Positions 25,164-27,495 of a DNA stretch of 27,495 nt are shown in pieces. This DNA is from Massilia sp. (GTDB taxonomy: Bacteria > Pseudomonadota > Gammaproteobacteria > Burkholderiales > Burkholderiaceae_D): the NCBI GenBank assembly GCA_003484545.1, contig DNCF01000114.1, positions 1-27,495 of the forward strand. Reading direction: 5' to 3'. Position 1 is the stretch's first letter, and every line of letters begins with the position of its first letter. The notes under the pieces were generated by a model, which searched no databases, had not been told where the DNA came from, and saw only the letters and a program-made list of their open reading frames with translations. Position numbers and translations under genes: made by a program.

Positions 25164-25330
25164 ATTGTCTGAACAATACTGAACGATAGCCGATATTATC
25201 ATTTTGAATACTTTTCTAGATAAGGCAGTGTTGTACCGTAACAAATTATGTATTGATCCGGAACAATATGATTTCTCTGCTGGAAGTTAATCCGTAGAAT
25301 TCGCCCATAACGATAAGAAACAAGGCATCC
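25164..25330 (+). promoter_or_regulatory. AT-rich leader of the tail-collar cassette
   Basis: This 167-bp stretch is far richer in A and T than its surroundings and must carry the promoter for the following cassette, since two terminators close the operon before it. TATGAT at 25267-25272 and TAGAAT at 25295-25300 are -10-like, but neither has a good -35 at correct spacing. The unusual composition fits an acquired regulatory region or an activator- or alternative-sigma-dependent promoter (inference). Confidence 0.4.
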
Positions 25331-25624
25331 ATGTCCACGACACCCTCTTTGCCCGCGCTTGCCGACTTCTCGGTGCAGTGCGGCACCGCATTCGCCATCG
25401 CCGGCCTGAACGGCGTTGCGCTCGACCTGTTCGAGGCGCTTCCGCTCGATAGCCGGGCGCCGGACGAACGCCGCTTCTCGCTCATGTTCCAGGGCCCGGC
25501 ACAGCCGGCGCTGGAGCAGGCCATCCATACGCTCGAGCATCCCGTCCTGGGCACGCTGGCCATTTTCCTGGTGCCGGTCGGCCGCGATGCCCGCGGCATG
25601 CAGTACCAGGCCATTTTCAACTGA
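25331..25624 (+). CDS. Small DUF6916-like protein of the tail-collar cassette
   Basis: A 97-residue soluble protein without a signal peptide or membrane segment. The centre-to-C-terminal pattern FSLMFQGPAQPALEQAIHTL, then HPVLGTLAIFLVPVGRD and a terminal YQAIFN, resembles the DUF6916 family, which I recall as commonly encoded beside tail-collar genes. That family assignment is from memory. It has no known biochemical function. The start ATG 25331 follows AACAAGGCATCC; the next gene starts 49 nt downstream. The strand and close spacing imply co-transcription with the three collar genes. Confidence 0.75.
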   Translation: MSTTPSLPALADFSVQCGTAFAIAGLNGVALDLFEALPLDSRAPDERRFSLMFQGPAQPALEQAIHTLEHPVLGTLAIFLVPVGRDARGMQYQAIFN

Positions 25625-25673
25625 GATTCGACGGGTCGGCGTCCAGGCCCGCGCACCTACACGAGGAATCGAG

Positions 25674-26183
25674 ATGTCCGATTGCTACATCGGCGAAATC
25701 CGCATGGTTTCGTTTAACTATCCGCCCGCGGGCTGGGCCTTGTGCAATGGCCAGACCCTGCCGATCAATCAGAACCAGGCGCTGTATTCGCTGCTGGGCA
25801 CGCGCTTCGGCGGCAACGGGGTGTCCACCTTCAACCTGCCGGACCTGCGCGGCCGCGTGCCGCTGCACATGGGCCCCGGCTTCCCGCTCGGCCAGATGGC
25901 CGGCGAGGAGGCGCACGCGCTGACCCAGGTCGAAATGCCCCAGCACGTCCACCAGGCCGTGGCCAGCACCGCCCTGGCGACATCGGCCTCGCCGGAGAAA
26001 GCCTTGCCAGGCAAAAAAGGCCGCCTCGGCCGCGACGTGTTCGCCGCGCCGGGCAACCTGACCACGCTGCATCCCGCCAGCGTCAGCACGGCCGGCGCAA
26101 GCCAGCCGCACCAGAACATGCAGCCTTTCCTGGCGCTGAACTTCGCGATCGCGCTGGTCGGCATTTATCCAACCCGAAACTGA
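25674..26183 (+). CDS. Phage tail-collar domain protein 1 (MdpB-like)
   Basis: A 169-residue protein with the tail-collar domain at the N-terminus: YIGEIRMVSFNYPPAGWAL, CNGQTLPINQNQALYSLLG, then FGGNGVSTFNLPDLRGRVPL. A His-x-His pair (His91, His93 in MPQHVHQ) resembles metal-binding HxH motifs of phage fibre tips. The C-terminus has the conserved NMQPFLALNFAIALVGIYP. No signal peptide is seen. Such microcystin-dependent-protein-like genes occur on many bacterial chromosomes outside prophages, with unknown function. ATG 25674 is chosen because AGGAA lies 6-10 nt upstream; the open frame continues upstream only as a shadow of the preceding gene. This copy has a Lys-rich insert (LPGKKGRLGRD) absent from its two sisters. 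Confidence 0.9.
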   Translation: MSDCYIGEIRMVSFNYPPAGWALCNGQTLPINQNQALYSLLGTRFGGNGVSTFNLPDLRGRVPLHMGPGFPLGQMAGEEAHALTQVEMPQHVHQAVASTALATSASPEKALPGKKGRLGRDVFAAPGNLTTLHPASVSTAGASQPHQNMQPFLALNFAIALVGIYPTRN

Positions 26184-26195
26184 AGCGGAGGCACC

Positions 26196-26717
26196 ATGTC
26201 CGAACCTTATGTCGGTGAAATCCGCATGTTTGCGGGAAACTTTGCTCCCATGGACTGGGCCTTGTGCCAGGGCCAGCTGCTGTCCATCGCCGAGAACGAA
26301 CTGCTGTACGCGGTGATCGGCAACACCTACGGTGGCGATGGCCAGACGACCTTCGCCTTGCCCGACCTGCGCGGGCGTGTGCCGCTGCATGCGGGCACGG
26401 GCAATGGCTTAAGTCCAAGGGCGCTGGGCGAGCAGGGCGGCGCCGAGAACGTCACCCTGACCACCAACCAGCTGGCCGCGCATACCCATTCGATGACGGC
26501 TTCGCGCGATCCGGGCAATAGCGCCTATACGGGCGCCAACGGCGTGCCCGCCAGCGTCACCGGCACGCCGGTGTACGGGCCGGTCGCTACCCCCGGGCCG
26601 ATGATGGCCAATGTCGTCGGTGCGGCAGGGGGCTCGCAGCCGCACGACAACATGGCGCCTTACCTCTGCATCAACTTCATCATCGCGCTGTACGGCCTGT
26701 ACCCGCAGCAAAACTAA
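26196..26717 (+). CDS. Phage tail-collar domain protein 2 (MdpB-like)
   Basis: A 173-residue paralogue of its neighbours. The collar domain reads YVGEIRMFAGNFAPMDWALC, then QGQLLSIAENELLYAVIG and YGGDGQTTFALPDLRGRVPL. The HxH pair is His96/His98 (AAHTHSM). The middle Ala/Gly/Pro/Thr-rich segment (residues about 105-140) is low-complexity and variable. The C-terminus is NMAPYLCINFIIALYGLYP. The start has GGAGG 12 nt after the preceding stop. Function is unknown. Confidence 0.9.
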   Translation: MSEPYVGEIRMFAGNFAPMDWALCQGQLLSIAENELLYAVIGNTYGGDGQTTFALPDLRGRVPLHAGTGNGLSPRALGEQGGAENVTLTTNQLAAHTHSMTASRDPGNSAYTGANGVPASVTGTPVYGPVATPGPMMANVVGAAGGSQPHDNMAPYLCINFIIALYGLYPQQN

Positions 26718-26727
26718 GGACACTGCA

Positions 26728-27249
26728 ATGAGCGATCCATTTCTGGCGGAAATCCGCATTTTCGCGACCGATTGGGCCCCGCAGGGCTGGGCTCAGTGCA
26801 ATGGGCAATTGATGCCGGTGGTGCAAAACACCGCCCTGTTCTCCCTGCTCGGCACCATGTACGGCGGCGACGGCAAGACCAATTTCGCACTGCCCAACCT
26901 GCAGCGCCGTGTCCCGCTGCAGTCGGGGCTGGGACCCGGCCTGAGCTCGCATGTGGTGGGGGAGATGGGCGGCAGCGCGACCGTGACGCTGTTGCAGAAC
27001 CAGATGCCGATGCACACCCACCAGCTGATGCATTCGGGCGGTACGGCGAGCGCGGCGACGCCGGACCCAAGCCTGGCCTTGGCCCGCACCGCGAGCGCGC
27101 AACTGTACACGACGACCGGCACGGCCACGCCGGCGACGCCCCAGGCGCTGGGGCCGGCCGGCGCCAGCACCCCGCACAACAACATGCAGCCCTACCTGGC
27201 GCTGAACTTCTGCATCGCGCTGCAGGGCATCTTCCCGCCGCGCTCATGA
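26728..27249 (+). CDS. Phage tail-collar domain protein 3 (MdpB-like)
   Basis: A 173-residue paralogue, 10 nt after copy 2. The collar domain reads FLAEIRIFATDWAPQGWAQC, then NGQLMPVVQNTALFSLLG and YGGDGKTNFALPNLQRRVPL. In this copy the usual LPDLRGRVPL is altered to LPNLQRRVPL. The HxH pair is His96/His98 (MPMHTHQL). The Thr/Ala-rich central segment differs from both sisters. The C-terminus NMQPYLALNFCIALQGIFP is conserved. ATG 26728 is preceded by AAGGACACTGCA. Its stop overlaps the next gene's ATG (ATGA at 27246-27249). Confidence 0.9.
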   Translation: MSDPFLAEIRIFATDWAPQGWAQCNGQLMPVVQNTALFSLLGTMYGGDGKTNFALPNLQRRVPLQSGLGPGLSSHVVGEMGGSATVTLLQNQMPMHTHQLMHSGGTASAATPDPSLALARTASAQLYTTTGTATPATPQALGPAGASTPHNNMQPYLALNFCIALQGIFPPRS

Positions 27250-27495
27250 TGAACGGGCTCCAGTTGCGTCCCATGCATGCTGGCGACGAGGCCTTCCTGC
27301 GCCGCCTGTATGCCGAAGTGCGCGCGCCCGAAATCGCGCTGACCGGCTGGGACGCCGTCACCGCCGAGGCCTTCCTGCGCATGCAGTTCGACGCCCAGCA
27401 CCACCATTACCAGAAACATTATGCCGGTGCGCGTTTCGACATCGTCGAGCACGAGGGCGTGCCCGCCGGCCGCCTGTACGTGCTGCGCGGGGCGG
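27246..27495 (+). CDS. GNAT-type acetyltransferase, 3'-truncated by window edge
   Basis: Eighty-three codons are visible before the window ends. The start LQLRPMHAGDEAFLRRLYAE and the following FLRMQFDAQHHHYQKHY, then FDIVEHEGVPAGRLYVLRG, match the first half of GNAT N-acetyltransferases; the acetyl-CoA motif A would lie just beyond the edge. ATG 27246 overlaps the preceding stop by 4 bp (ATGA), so it is translationally coupled to collar protein 3. A GNAT gene beside tail-collar genes is a recurring neighbourhood as I recall it; a role in modifying the collar proteins is only inference. Confidence 0.8.
   Translation, partial: MMNGLQLRPMHAGDEAFLRRLYAEVRAPEIALTGWDAVTAEAFLRMQFDAQHHHYQKHYAGARFDIVEHEGVPAGRLYVLRGA

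Noticed and set aside
25331..27495. Prophage
   Set aside because: Only tail-collar-type proteins are present, without capsid, portal, terminase, lysis, integrase or attachment sites in the visible part; the window ends too early to be certain.

Overview
The window reads as a high-GC betaproteobacterial chromosome, most likely from the Oxalobacteraceae (Massilia/Telluria/Duganella type). This is inferred from the GC-rich coding style, the order mnmG-rsmG-parA-parB followed by atpIBEFHAGDC, and the style of the TonB-dependent receptor and Liv-type genes; no rRNA or database search backs it. The mnmG/parAB/atp block with parS sites is normally found close to the chromosomal origin. No oriC, dnaA or DnaA-box cluster was recognised inside the window.

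Layout. Positions 2-1636 hold the 3' part of a TonB-dependent outer-membrane receptor. A repeat-bearing gap follows, then a two-gene unit: a class I nitronate monooxygenase-like flavoprotein and a GMC oxidoreductase (1976-4643). After a second gap with a striking inverted-repeat element comes a complete branched-chain-amino-acid-type ABC importer, livG-livF-livK-livH-livM, translationally coupled at its end to an epoxide-hydrolase-like alpha/beta hydrolase (5054-10794). A convergent iron-containing alcohol dehydrogenase (minus strand) and a divergent TSUP-family membrane protein close the metabolic part. Together these genes suggest uptake and oxidation of a small organic substrate that is not necessarily an amino acid.

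From 12867 the window is housekeeping. Three parS-type centromere sites lie within 124 bp. They are followed by mnmG and rsmG (4-bp overlap), an unusual AT-rich double-hairpin region, parA and parB. A 572-bp gap with hairpins and a very good sigma70 promoter leads into a complete F1Fo ATP synthase operon (atpI-B-E-F-H-A-G-D-C, 18019-25068), closed by two tandem intrinsic terminators. ParA, ParB and the parS sites form the chromosome segregation module. MnmG modifies the tRNA wobble uridine, and RsmG methylates 16S rRNA.

The last 2.2 kb (25331-27495) is accessory. It encodes a small DUF6916-like protein, three tandem paralogous phage-tail-collar (MdpB-like) proteins, and the start of a GNAT-type acetyltransferase cut by the window edge. 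An AT-rich leader precedes it. This cassette, the rsmG-parA hairpin array and the dispersed GTAGGGTGG-ended inverted-repeat elements are the least understood parts of the window.
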